Shown here: piece after piece, positions 33,783 to 42,603 of the stretch
How positions within the stretch are numbered: position 1 is the first letter of the stretch
How the letters are laid out: each line of letters opens with the position of its first letter
NCBI GenBank assembly: GCA_963738025.1
Contig: CAVTWA010000020.1
Coordinates: 221,212 to 285,211 of the forward strand
Direction: 5' to 3'
Length of the DNA stretch: 64,000 bases
From: 20CM-2-55-15 sp963738025
GTDB lineage: Bacteria > Acidobacteriota > Terriglobia > 20CM-2-55-15
Position numbers and translations under genes: made by a program
The notes under the pieces: model-generated
Database searches by the model: none
Told to the model about the DNA's origin: nothing
The model's input: the letters and a program-made list of their open reading frames with translations, nothing else

Positions 33783-35254
33783 AGGCCCTCGATTTCGGGC
33801 TGGCGATACCGGAAAAGCCGTTGCATCAGGCGAATTTCGACAGGAAAGGCATAGCACGAAAGTTTATAGCGCCAGGCGCTGAGCATTCGCATCATTGATC
33901 GGCTGCGGTCGGTGAGCCGGAGATCGGTAATCGTCGGGTAATAGCCGTTTAAAACCCGTTCAAAGTCCTTGAACCGCCGGTAATGCTGAGGTTTCAACCA
34001 TGGCACAACTGGCGTCTTTCGCAGATCGAAATCACGCCATTCCGGCGCCAGCCAGCCGTCCAGCGTCAGCGGAAAGCGAAAGCCATGTTGCTGCGCCAGC
34101 TGTGAGAGTTCGGACTCTCCGAAAACGACCGGAGCATACATATAGATAATGATTTCCGCCCGCGGATTAATTTCCTTCAATCGTCGAATGAAACGGACGT
34201 TTCGTTCGAAGTCTCGATCGACATCATGACTTGGGCCACCGAATACAAACGAGAATTCGGGAACGATGTCGAAGGATTTCAGGCGCCCGGCAAGCTGGAG
34301 AACGGTGTCGGGCGTCTGCGTTCCACCTTTGTTCATCTGCTGCAGCGTTTCTTCGTCGCCCGATTCGGCGCCGAAGAAAATCATTCGGCATCCGGCCCTG
34401 CGCATCAGGCGCAACGTCTCATCGGAATAATCGAGTAACGTGTCGGGTCTGGCTTCGCCCCACCAGGATATTTCGCGGTCGATTAATTTTTCTGATATCT
34501 CGTGAGTGCGCTTTTCAGAAGTAAAGAAGTTCTCGTCAAAGAACTCCACCGCATTGATTCGATACCGGCCTTTCAATTCCTCCAGATCATTCAGAACCCG
34601 ATCGGGAGTCATCGGCAACCAGCGCGCTCGATAGATGCTGGCCACGGCGCAGAAGCCGCAAAGGAATGGACAGCCGACACTCGAGTAGTACCCTGCCGTT
34701 CTCGACCCTAAATACGTCTTGCCGACGTAGCGCTGGCCGTCAATCCGGTCGTACGGAAGCGGTGGCAGAAGATTGGGATCCGCGGGAACACCTTGAGGAT
34801 TTTGGATCAGCTGGCCGTCCCGGAACGAGAGCGCCGGGAGGTCCCTCAAGGCCTTTGATGAGCGACCCTCCAGAACATCGATCAACTCCAGGAAAACCCG
34901 TTCGCCCTGGCCACGAATGACATAGTCCACGTATCCCGACTGCAGCACGGTCGCTGCATGAAGCGAGGCGAAGTACCCACCCCAGATGATCGTCAGGTCC
35001 GGATATTTCTCTTTCAAATACTTTGAAATCGGAATGGCCTCAAAAAGCTGAGGGCCCGGCATGACGGTCACCGCGAGATATTTGATCTGACGTGTCCGAG
35101 CCAACCGGTCGAGGCGTTCGAGAGCGGATTTGTCGACATTTTGATCGATGATGCTGTAGGAATATTTCCCCTCCAGCACCGCACCGAGATACATGAGAGA
35201 GAGCGGGAATCGATACTTCCAACGGGCGTTCGTCGGATTGAGAAGAGCAATCAT
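33779..35254 (-). CDS. B12-binding-domain radical SAM protein
   Basis: 491 residues. Residues 1-150 resemble a B12-binding-like Rossmann fold (IALLNPTN...PLSLMYLGAVL, later GYVDYVIRGQGERVFLELI), and the radical SAM cluster motif CPFLCGFC lies in SSVGCPFLCGFCAVASIY near residue 195. The strand GVQFF-type segment INAVEFFDENFF and GAESGDEETLQQMNKG follow, as in the Elp3/MiaB-like core. Such proteins use a 4Fe-4S cluster and SAM (and often cobalamin) to methylate, cyclise or cut unactivated carbon positions. The ATG overlaps the stop of the upstream methyltransferase (ATGA) and its own stop overlaps the downstream methyltransferase start, so it is the middle of a coupled run. It is similar in layout to the radical SAM at 36047-37510 but clearly diverged. 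Confidence 0.9.
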   Translation of the reverse strand: MIALLNPTNARWKYRFPLSLMYLGAVLEGKYSYSIIDQNVDKSALERLDRLARTRQIKYLAVTVMPGPQLFEAIPISKYLKEKYPDLTIIWGGYFASLHAATVLQSGYVDYVIRGQGERVFLELIDVLEGRSSKALRDLPALSFRDGQLIQNPQGVPADPNLLPPLPYDRIDGQRYVGKTYLGSRTAGYYSSVGCPFLCGFCAVASIYRARWLPMTPDRVLNDLEELKGRYRINAVEFFDENFFTSEKRTHEISEKLIDREISWWGEARPDTLLDYSDETLRLMRRAGCRMIFFGAESGDEETLQQMNKGGTQTPDTVLQLAGRLKSFDIVPEFSFVFGGPSHDVDRDFERNVRFIRRLKEINPRAEIIIYMYAPVVFGESELSQLAQQHGFRFPLTLDGWLAPEWRDFDLRKTPVVPWLKPQHYRRFKDFERVLNGYYPTITDLRLTDRSRSMMRMLSAWRYKLSCYAFPVEIRLMQRLFRYRQPEIEGL

Positions 35255-36047
35255 GGGCGGCGTCTCAGCGTGATCAGATAATGGTCACCGATCGAACGCG
35301 CAATGGGAACACCGGCGATCGCGTTTTCCATTCTGCATAGAACCGAAGAGATGGTGGGATGGCGCTCAGCCAGCCGGGCCGCGTGTGGTGGCGGAGAGAG
35401 GATGTTGAGGCCTTGCACATCTTTGACTTCAAACCATGGCCTGAACGCCTCGCTGAGCCGTCGCGGCGAATGATAGTGCACAGAAAATGTCTTCCCGCGA
35501 AATCCAGTGGCCGGAACGTTCCGTCTCAACCGGCGAAACGCTGCCCCGAAATCCAGTTTCGACAGGCCGGCAACGGTTTCCCACAGGCATAGTCGCGACA
35601 TGACCACACCGACGAAGTAGCCATCGGCTTGATGTGCGAAGCGGCCTGCCCGGCAACCTTGTCGAGGTGTTCAACACAGTTTAATCCGCCGAAATTGGAT
35701 AGCACTAAATCGAACGGAGTACCTGTGGCGGCCTCGATATGTTCAAAAGAAGAAACCCGGAAATTTGCCGGTATGCCTGCATCCACGCTCTTCCTTCTGG
35801 CACGCTCGACCATTCTGGGAGCAAGATCGATCCCGCACATTCTGTACCCTCGCTGCACGAGAGCTATCGCATCGATACCGGTACCGCAGTTGATATCAAG
35901 GATCCTACTGCCGGTCGGCGCGATGGAGCCGATCGTCTCATAAATATGCTGCCGCAATCGCCGGGTGATATCGTTCTCGAATTCCTCATCGAAAATATCC
36001 GCAATGCTGTCGAAGGATTCCAGAACGTTGTTGGTGTGCGCCGGCAT
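35251..36047 (-). pseudogene. SAM-dependent methyltransferase with a one-base frameshift
   Basis: ATG 36047 overlaps the stop of the upstream radical SAM gene (TGATG). The first frame runs MPAHTNNVLESFDSIADIF, motif I SRILDINCGTGIDAIA, DLVLSNFGGLNCVEHLDKV and breaks after SHIKP. From there the other frame continues DGYFVGVVMSRLCLWETVAG and ends LITLRRRP at 35251, overlapping the next ATG by four bases. The join is at 35625-35628, where adding one base restores HIKPDGYFV, a normal class I sequence. The upstream and downstream overlaps fit an intact gene of about 265 residues, so a sequencing indel is as likely as real inactivation. Cytosolic small-molecule methyltransferase; substrate unknown. 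Confidence 0.8.
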
Positions 36048-37510
36048 CAGTTTCTCCCTTGCAGAGTCAACTTCCTGAGATCCCAAGGAAGCGTCATGCC
36101 GTGGTAGAACATCGAACCGACCAGCCGGATCGATCGGCGATTGATCGTCGCAGGCCGGGTCAGCATCGTCTGAGCCGCCCGAACACCTCGCCAGATGATG
36201 AACTTCTTGTGAACAACGCGATGCAACACCCGGTAGAAGTCGGCCGGGTACTCTCCGGAAAACATGAGGTGCAAGTCCTGGCTGTCGACCCAGTTCTGCT
36301 TGTCGCCGAGCTGCGCCTTTACTCGCTCGTAAAACGGGGTGCCCGGCAGCGGGTAGGAGACGGAAACACCGATATCGTCGGGGCGGCAGCGCTTTACCAT
36401 CTGCAGGGTCTTGTCGATGTCTCCCCTGGTCTCGCCGGGATAGCCGAACTGCAGGAAAAACCCGACTCGTATGCCGATCCGGTGGAGAAGTTCCGTCGCG
36501 GCGTGAATCTCTTCTACCGTGGTTCCCTTCTCCATGGCGTCGAGAATTTTCTGCGATCCGGATTCGGCACCAATCCATATCGTGCGGCATCCTGCGCTTT
36601 TCAAGTGCCTGATGTTGTCTTCCTTCAGGAGCAGGTCCACTCTCGATAAACACTTGAACGGAATCTTAGCGCCTGTCCGGTTCACGGCCTCGTCAAATTC
36701 GGTTATCCAGCCGGGCTTGAGTCCGAAGATGTCGTCTGCAAACCAGATGTGATCCGGATTCGCGGTTTCCTTCAGAAAAAGCATCTCCTGCACAACGTTC
36801 TGAGGTGTCCGGCTGTGATAAACCTGACCGTAAATCGGCTTTGCGCACCAGTTGCAATGGAAAGGACAACCGCGAGTCGTCACCATATTGAGAGAAAAAT
36901 AGCCCTGCCGTCCGTCCCAGGCCATTCGATATCGCTCGAGGTCGACGAGGTCCCACGCGGGGAACGGAAGCGCGTCCAGATCATCCAGAACCGGGCGCCT
37001 GGCGGTCCGGCGGACGACGTTCCCGTCGCGAAACGCCAGCCCTTCGATCTGCACTGGTGTTTTTCCGGACGTTCCTGAAAGATGTTCCACCAATTCTGCG
37101 AGTGTCCGCTCTGCTTCACCGCAGATGATGTAGTCGGCGCCGCGTGCGAGATATTCATCAATGTGATCCGTCGCATCGGAGCTGAAGATAACCACGGTGC
37201 AGCCTTGATCCTTCGCCAGCCGCGCCATTGCGAAAGCGGCTTCCCGCATCCGGCTCAGACACATTTTCGTCAAGTAATTGAAACAGTCATCATAGATGAC
37301 CACAATGCCTGGACGATGCCGTTCGATGGCCGCAACGATTTCATCTTCTCTCGTCGAAAGCAGAACATCGTGTAAGGCGACAGATATTCCTCTGCTTCGC
37401 AAATATGCCGCTGCGTACAGTGTTCCCAGCGGAGGATAGGGCATCATGGCCCGATATTCCTTCGGATCGAAGTGGAGGAAATATGAATGCGTGAGCAGAA
37501 CCGCGGACAT
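36047..37510 (-). CDS. B12-binding-domain radical SAM protein
   Basis: 487 residues from ATG 37510; a GTG three bases upstream is in frame, and AGGAAGG lies just before both. Cobalamin-binding-like N-terminal fold (residues about 1-150: DPKEYRAMMPYPPLGTLYAA, GIVVIYDDCFN, YLARGADYIICGEAERTLAEL), then radical SAM motif CPFHCNWC in TTRGCPFHCNWCAKPIYG near residue 210, with GAESGSQKILDAMEKG near 310 and PGETRGDIDKTLQMVKRC near 360. Belongs to the BchE/methyltransferase-type radical SAM group. It heads a run of five genes on the minus strand (36047-37510 down to 31871) joined by 1-4 bp overlaps or 7 bp gaps, so the products probably work in one path. No known product is recognised. Confidence 0.9.
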   Translation of the reverse strand: MSAVLLTHSYFLHFDPKEYRAMMPYPPLGTLYAAAYLRSRGISVALHDVLLSTREDEIVAAIERHRPGIVVIYDDCFNYLTKMCLSRMREAAFAMARLAKDQGCTVVIFSSDATDHIDEYLARGADYIICGEAERTLAELVEHLSGTSGKTPVQIEGLAFRDGNVVRRTARRPVLDDLDALPFPAWDLVDLERYRMAWDGRQGYFSLNMVTTRGCPFHCNWCAKPIYGQVYHSRTPQNVVQEMLFLKETANPDHIWFADDIFGLKPGWITEFDEAVNRTGAKIPFKCLSRVDLLLKEDNIRHLKSAGCRTIWIGAESGSQKILDAMEKGTTVEEIHAATELLHRIGIRVGFFLQFGYPGETRGDIDKTLQMVKRCRPDDIGVSVSYPLPGTPFYERVKAQLGDKQNWVDSQDLHLMFSGEYPADFYRVLHRVVHKKFIIWRGVRAAQTMLTRPATINRRSIRLVGSMFYHGMTLPWDLRKLTLQGRN

Positions 37511-37573
37511 CACCTGAATCCTTCCTGGAATAGAACAGATAGTACTGCAAAACAGTCCTGTAGCGGCGACGGT

Positions 37574-39136
37574 CTATTCATCGCGGCACAGTCCTGCCAG
37601 TATCCAGAACGAGAAATAGATTGGCGTTGTCATCAGGAACACATCGAGAAATCCGTGGATTAGAAATACGGCAACAGCCATAAGCGGCGGTGTCGCTTCA
37701 CGATGCGGAATGCGCGCCACGATGAGGCTGAAGGCCGCCAGCCCGAGCATCCCGCTGCCTGCAAGCAGCTCAAGATACAGATTGTTGGAGTAGATGTTGG
37801 TATTCCAGCTATCAGCACCGATAAAGCGGCCATAAAGAAGCCGGTAATTGTCCGGTCCAACTCCAAAAGGATGCTCGCGGAACATCCTTACTGCAGCCGT
37901 CCATAGCTGTGGCCGTGAAACCGATTCCAGGCGAACGCCTGCCTTCCGTTCGACTCTCGGGGCGTAGGGAGCCTCAACTGATTCGGTGGTTCTGGAAATA
38001 CCCGGCTGAATATCGGCATCAATCACGGCAGGCCTCACCCCCGCGTTGCCAAACCAATCGGATTTGCCCGCAAAGAGTTCGATGAGAAGCCTGTATTTAC
38101 CTGGGTGCGCAGGTGTTTGAAATGAGACCGGTAACTCGATCGCTTCGTCTGGTTGTACATCGTGCGGAAGAGCAGTCACGAAGCGTCCGTTGTCAACCTG
38201 CGCTGTCACCATATTCCGCCATCTGTAACCTATTGCGACGTGCCCGAAACCGTTCGAGAACCAGGGTATAGTTCCAGTGTTTCGGATAGTGAGCCGAACC
38301 ATATCTGGAAGGTCGGGTGCTTCCCGCAACAGGTTCCAATCGAGTGAGTACTCTGCGGCGCGCGGAGTCCCGGCGGCAGAACGCTGAAAAACTTCAGTCA
38401 GGTACGGGGTAATAATGGTCAAAATGGCGAACGCGCCAATGCCGGCGCCGATCAATCCGGCCTGCATCCGCCATCGTTCGCCTTTCCTCCATGCCAGCAC
38501 TGCCATCGCAATGGAAACAATGGTTACGGCCGCTGCAGCACTTCTCGAAAAGGTGAGAATCAATGCGCAAGACAGGACAACTGCAGCAATCCAGCGGAAT
38601 ACCGTCCGGAACGGCGCCCACCACACGAGCGGCAGCGACATGGCGTAATAGGCAGCCGCGATATTGGGATACTCGAACGATCCACTCAGCCGCTGAATCT
38701 GTGCAACGAAAAATTCGCCGTTACGAAACAGCCACGGCAGGCCCAAGCCTGCCTGGGCACACAGTGCATACACTGCCGCACAGAAAGAGGCAACTGCCCA
38801 GATCCGCTGGATCGGTCTCCAATCCGGCAGCAGCTTTGCCATTGCCAGCAGCGTAGCCGCTGCTGTAAACCGGATCGCCCCTTTCACCGCATTGCCGGTG
38901 AATTCCGGAGCGAAATACGCACTGACCCACTGAATTGCAACAAAGAGAGCGGCCGCTTGCACAAGCCGATCGCGCATCAATTTCTGGCGATGAACATAGA
39001 AGGAAGGAACGTTAACAGCGACCAGCGCAATAAATGTCCACTGCAGATTGCTCAGTCCCAGCAAGGTGTACTTCAACTCAAATGGAATCTGCGCCACGAG
39101 CGCAGCCCAGGTGATGGCCTGGCAGCGTTGAATCAT
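37574..39136 (-). CDS. O-antigen-ligase-like (WaaL/Wzy-type) membrane protein with inserted beta-sandwich
   Basis: 520 residues from ATG 39136, chosen because AGGAAG lies about eight bases upstream and the upstream frame has no membrane start. About ten to twelve membrane helices. The O-antigen ligase core is seen in LSGSFEYPNIAAAYYAMSLP (near 160-180), the tyrosine/arginine-rich ACALILTFSRSAAAAVTI region, and near the end AVRMFREHPFGVGPDNY and NNLYLELLAGSGMLGLAAF. Between these, residues about 265-375, outside the membrane, look like an Ig-like sandwich (MVRLTIRNTGTIPWFSNGF, QPDEAIELPVSFQTPAHPG), similar to NBR1-type or FixG-type folds. Such proteins polymerise or ligate glycan repeat units in the periplasm. 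It lies in the glycan locus after GT87 (71-base gap). Confidence 0.83.
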   Translation of the reverse strand: MIQRCQAITWAALVAQIPFELKYTLLGLSNLQWTFIALVAVNVPSFYVHRQKLMRDRLVQAAALFVAIQWVSAYFAPEFTGNAVKGAIRFTAAATLLAMAKLLPDWRPIQRIWAVASFCAAVYALCAQAGLGLPWLFRNGEFFVAQIQRLSGSFEYPNIAAAYYAMSLPLVWWAPFRTVFRWIAAVVLSCALILTFSRSAAAAVTIVSIAMAVLAWRKGERWRMQAGLIGAGIGAFAILTIITPYLTEVFQRSAAGTPRAAEYSLDWNLLREAPDLPDMVRLTIRNTGTIPWFSNGFGHVAIGYRWRNMVTAQVDNGRFVTALPHDVQPDEAIELPVSFQTPAHPGKYRLLIELFAGKSDWFGNAGVRPAVIDADIQPGISRTTESVEAPYAPRVERKAGVRLESVSRPQLWTAAVRMFREHPFGVGPDNYRLLYGRFIGADSWNTNIYSNNLYLELLAGSGMLGLAAFSLIVARIPHREATPPLMAVAVFLIHGFLDVFLMTTPIYFSFWILAGLCRDE

Positions 39137-39206
39137 TGCTTTACTTCCTACCGCCGGGGGCGAGCACTCCTTCAAATTGCAAAAGAGCGAAGCGGAGGTC
39201 TGTAGT

Positions 39207-40508
39207 CTAATCCGACCTGAGGCGAAGAGCAACCGGCACTACCGTTTCTGCCCTTGCGCGCTCATGCTTAAACCGCTTGCGAAATCCCATTGTCATCGCG
39301 ATGAACATCCCGCAAATCAACCACAGCCTGGGGTAAGCCAGCGGAAGCAGCCAGCCTCTTTCAACAAAGCCCAAGGTCCATGAATAGGGGAAAAAGCCGA
39401 TTGCGACATACGACAGTAACGTGGCAAGTTCAAACCGGTTGTATCGTGTCGATGGCGCAAGATAAAGCACGAGCGCCGGCGCGAGGAGCAATGCATGATA
39501 TGTCGCCGTTGCAGGAAGAATCACGAACGCGGCGACGGTGATAAATGCAGCTTCGTGTTTGAAACGCTCGATGGAGTCGTATTGGGCGAGGGCTCTCCAT
39601 CCGAGACCGAAGATATACGCCAGAACGCAGTAAATAAGGGCAAGTCCTGAAGCGTATCCTGCTGGAACGTTCAACAATGGCCGGGGATTCGTCAGAGGGT
39701 CATAAACAAAGATGCGTCTCAACAGACTGTTCCATGATTGGAACAAAACAGCATCGTTGGACTGCCCGACGATGTTGCCTTGAAGGTGAGGAGCCGCTAC
39801 GCCCGTGAGAAAGTCGATGACCGTGGCCGGCCCCACGAACCAGCCCGCCCCCACCCACAGGAGAACAACAACCGCCGCTGTGCCGGTCAGGACACGCCAC
39901 TCGCGCCGCAAGACTAGCAAAGGAATATACACCGCTGGAAAATATTTCACCGCTATCCCTATGCCCAACCAGACGGCCGGCTGATTTTGTTTTCTCCTTT
40001 CCAAATCGAGCATAAACAGGATCACGCTGAGCATGAGGGCAAGGTAGGCCTGGCCGAATTTGAAGTTGTTGATGATCGCGTGCCCGCTCAAGAGAACGAT
40101 CGCTCCACACCAGCGCCAGTCGCGATGCGTCAGGCGACTCAGCAGGCGAATTGAATACGCGCCTAAAACAACATTGATGACCGTCCAGACGCGCAATGCA
40201 TTCAGAGGACCCAGCCAGGCAATGGGCGCCATCAGAAAGATCGTAGGCGGTGGAAACGGAATGAATCTCGCACCAGGCGGCAGGCCCATTCGCTCGGCCA
40301 TCGCTCCAAACCAGCCATTGTCATAAAGCCCGTTGCCCGCCTGCCCGCTGATCAGCAGGCGCGCGGCGGCGTAATAGTTAGGAAAATCGGATGACAGGTG
40401 CAACAGCGCAGGAAAAACGCCTTGAAGCAAAACGAGCGCAAGCAGTGCGAAGAATGTGACGCTCCAGAAATGGCTCTTTATTGAATCGAGGGTCGCTCGC
40501 ACACTCAA
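39207..40508 (-). CDS. GT87/DUF2029 family polytopic glycosyltransferase
   Basis: 433 residues with about ten to eleven membrane helices. The early loop LSSDFPNYYAAARLLISGQ (near residues 36-54) with the key aspartate and the following GLYD match the DUF2029/GT87 mannosyltransferase (GT-C) pattern, using polyprenyl-phosphate sugars outside the membrane. Translation probably begins at TTG 40508, right after the TGA of GT9 (40511-40509), with GGGGA just upstream; GTG 40502 is an alternative. So it is co-translated with the heptosyltransferase-like gene. Acceptor and sugar unknown; arabinofuranosyl or mannosyl transfer is possible by family. Confidence 0.85.
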   Translation of the reverse strand: MSVRATLDSIKSHFWSVTFFALLALVLLQGVFPALLHLSSDFPNYYAAARLLISGQAGNGLYDNGWFGAMAERMGLPPGARFIPFPPPTIFLMAPIAWLGPLNALRVWTVINVVLGAYSIRLLSRLTHRDWRWCGAIVLLSGHAIINNFKFGQAYLALMLSVILFMLDLERRKQNQPAVWLGIGIAVKYFPAVYIPLLVLRREWRVLTGTAAVVVLLWVGAGWFVGPATVIDFLTGVAAPHLQGNIVGQSNDAVLFQSWNSLLRRIFVYDPLTNPRPLLNVPAGYASGLALIYCVLAYIFGLGWRALAQYDSIERFKHEAAFITVAAFVILPATATYHALLLAPALVLYLAPSTRYNRFELATLLSYVAIGFFPYSWTLGFVERGWLLPLAYPRLWLICGMFIAMTMGFRKRFKHERARAETVVPVALRLRSD

Positions 40509-41681
40509 TCAGCTTTCCCCGAGGAGTTGCCGGGAAACGCCAACGACTTCGTCGACGCCGATTTGATCCATGCAACGCGCATTGAAAGGGCAGGAGAACG
40601 CCTTCGCGTTGTAAACATTCATGCACGGACTGCACTCTGTTTTGTGATAAATCGTGCGGGTTCGCTTTCCGATGAGTCCGTAGAATTCCGGTGTCTCGGG
40701 GCCATAAACCGCCACAACAGGCACTCCGAGGGCGGCGGCGACATGTGCCGGCCCGCTGTCGTTGGAAACAACCAGAGATGCGCGTTCGAGGAGTGCTGCC
40801 AACTGAGGCACGCTCACCATCCCAGCCAGATTCCTGCATCGTTCAGCGATGCCGGTTTGCTCAATGACGCTTTGTACGTAGCCACGTTCCGCGTCCGTCC
40901 CGATAAAGGCAAATGCCGTTCTCCGGACCTTGTCGAGTTGCTTCACTACCCCGGCAAACGACTCGGCTCGCCAGCGCCGTTCCGGGAATGCGGGACCTGT
41001 ATTCACATGGAGAACGATTTCACGCGCACCGTTGCGCGGGAATATCGATGCCACAAACTCCCGATCATCGTCATTAATTCGCGGTGGCGACACCGCCGGC
41101 AACGGTCCCCGCGGTGCGAGGACGAAGGCTTGTTCTGCAAACGCCGTGGTGACATGTGCATCTTTCGACAGCAGAACGGTGTCGGTCAGAAGCTGTTTAC
41201 GCCAGCGCACCGGCAATTCAAAACCGATCCGGCGCGGCGCGCCACTCCATGCCGATATCAGCGTCGAGTACTTTGAAAAGAATTCGAAATCCAGTACACA
41301 GTCATATTTCATCTCCCGCACGCGTGAGAGGACACTCCAGGAACTGGAGGCCATCGAGGCAATATCGTCCGGGCAAACTGAGTGGACATTGTCGATCTGC
41401 GGAAGTCGCGCCGCCACGCCGGACTGGCTGCGGAACGTCAGCATGTCGATGGTGGCCTCGGGAAAGGCAGCTCGCAAGATCGCAAGGGCGGGAGTTATGA
41501 GAATAATGCTCCCGATACCGAAAAACTTGATCACCAGGATTTTCCGGATCGGAGTTCGCGGCGCTGCTCGTAATGCAAGGCTTGTCAGATGGCAAAGTGG
41601 AACACCGGCAAAGCGGTCCACCGCACGCATAAAATCGACGGAAAGAGATTCTCTTTTCGTGGGCTGAATAGAACTGGGCAT
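40509..41681 (-). CDS. GT9 heptosyltransferase-like glycosyltransferase
   Basis: 390 residues. The N-terminal part (IRKILVIKFFGIGSIILITPAL near residues 44-65) with the signature GIGSI and the C-terminal donor half (HVNTGPAFPERRWRAESFAG near 220, SVPQLAALLERASLVVSNDSGPAHVAAALGVPVVAVYGP near 290-330) are standard for the ADP-heptose:LPS heptosyltransferase family, here with an extended CSPC...C...C stretch near 350-370 (ECSPCMNVYNAKAFSCPFNARC) that is also known from GT9 members. It adds a heptose or related sugar to a lipid-linked core in the cytoplasm. Its stop touches the GT87 start. Divergent from the sulfotransferase at 41767. Confidence 0.88.
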   Translation of the reverse strand: MPSSIQPTKRESLSVDFMRAVDRFAGVPLCHLTSLALRAAPRTPIRKILVIKFFGIGSIILITPALAILRAAFPEATIDMLTFRSQSGVAARLPQIDNVHSVCPDDIASMASSSWSVLSRVREMKYDCVLDFEFFSKYSTLISAWSGAPRRIGFELPVRWRKQLLTDTVLLSKDAHVTTAFAEQAFVLAPRGPLPAVSPPRINDDDREFVASIFPRNGAREIVLHVNTGPAFPERRWRAESFAGVVKQLDKVRRTAFAFIGTDAERGYVQSVIEQTGIAERCRNLAGMVSVPQLAALLERASLVVSNDSGPAHVAAALGVPVVAVYGPETPEFYGLIGKRTRTIYHKTECSPCMNVYNAKAFSCPFNARCMDQIGVDEVVGVSRQLLGES

Positions 41682-41766
41682 CTTGCAAGCTCAGGGGGTG
41701 GAGACCTGCATCGCCAGCATTTTCCAGCGATGATCCAGGAGGCTGCATCGTATCATCCCATTCAAC

Positions 41767-42522
41767 ATGAAGCCAGCGAGGGCAGCGCTGCGGCAATTGG
41801 GCTTTTTAGCGGTCCGTCAAAGCTTGCGGCTGATCGGTATCCGGCCGCCTCGTGTGGTCTTCATTATGAGCCACATGCGGTCCGGATCCACTCTGTTGAT
41901 GCATCTTCTGGTAACCCATCCGCAAATCATCGGCTGCGGGGAAAGAAGCGTCGCTTACCGATCTGACGACGATCTGGATAAACTGGAACTCGCCGCCCGC
42001 CGATCACAACACAGTCTGTTCCGGCAGGTTTCGTATGTCGTCGATCAGCTCAATCACGACCAATTCACTCCCGAGCGGGATCTGCTCCGGTCAGAGCGCG
42101 TTCGCTGCATTTTTTTAATCCGGGAACCGGAAGAGACTATCCGAAGCCTGGTCCACCTCACCAGATCGTCTCGCGATCCGTGGACCGTGGAGCGGGCCGT
42201 TGAGTATTACGTCGCTCGCCTCAACAGCTTGCGTACCTGCCGCCTCCGCCTTAAAAGCCGATCGATCGCTCTGACGTACAGCGATCTCGTAGACAGTGCC
42301 CCCGCCGCTCTGCAACGGCTTGCGTCCTTCCTTACTCTTGCCTCGGAGCTCCAGCAGGAATATGCCATCCAGCCGTTTACGGGCAGGCGAGGTGATCCTT
42401 CTGAACGCATCCGGCTTGGCCGGATACAGCGGGGAACTTTGCAGACCAATTTTCAACTTGCGGATTTTCAGCGGCAACGCGCCCTTGAAGCGTACCGGTC
42501 ATGCGTTGCAAATGTCGGGTGA
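41767..42522 (+). CDS. Sulfotransferase-family protein
   Basis: 251 residues. Early motif VFIMSHMRSGSTLLMHLLVTHP near residues 31-52 is the 5-prime phosphosulfate-binding (PSB) loop of sulfotransferases, and RCIFLIREPEETIRSLVHLTRS near 118-139 is the 3-prime phosphate-binding (PB) region. The enzyme would transfer sulfate from PAPS to a sugar or other hydroxyl in the cytosol. In this locus the likely acceptor is a lipid-linked glycan, which is inference. ATG 41767 lacks a clear ribosome site; the intergenic space to the divergent GT9 is 85 bases. No PAPS synthesis genes are in the window. Ends just before a family-1 repeat copy. Confidence 0.85.
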   Translation: MKPARAALRQLGFLAVRQSLRLIGIRPPRVVFIMSHMRSGSTLLMHLLVTHPQIIGCGERSVAYRSDDDLDKLELAARRSQHSLFRQVSYVVDQLNHDQFTPERDLLRSERVRCIFLIREPEETIRSLVHLTRSSRDPWTVERAVEYYVARLNSLRTCRLRLKSRSIALTYSDLVDSAPAALQRLASFLTLASELQQEYAIQPFTGRRGDPSERIRLGRIQRGTLQTNFQLADFQRQRALEAYRSCVANVG

Positions 42523-42540
42523 GAATTTCGGAAGGGGATT

Positions 42541-42603
42541 TGCCACGGGCTGAGCGGATTAAACGAATTTGATTCGCTTAGTCCGTTCAACCCGTGGGCT
42601 TAT
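42541..42603. repeat. Diverged family-1 repeat
   Basis: GCCACGGGCTGAGCGGATT and its diverged complement ending CCGTGGGCTTAT; fits the family-1 pattern with about one difference per eight bases. It lies between the convergent sulfotransferase and AAA+ genes, up against the AAA+ stop codon. Confidence 0.75.
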
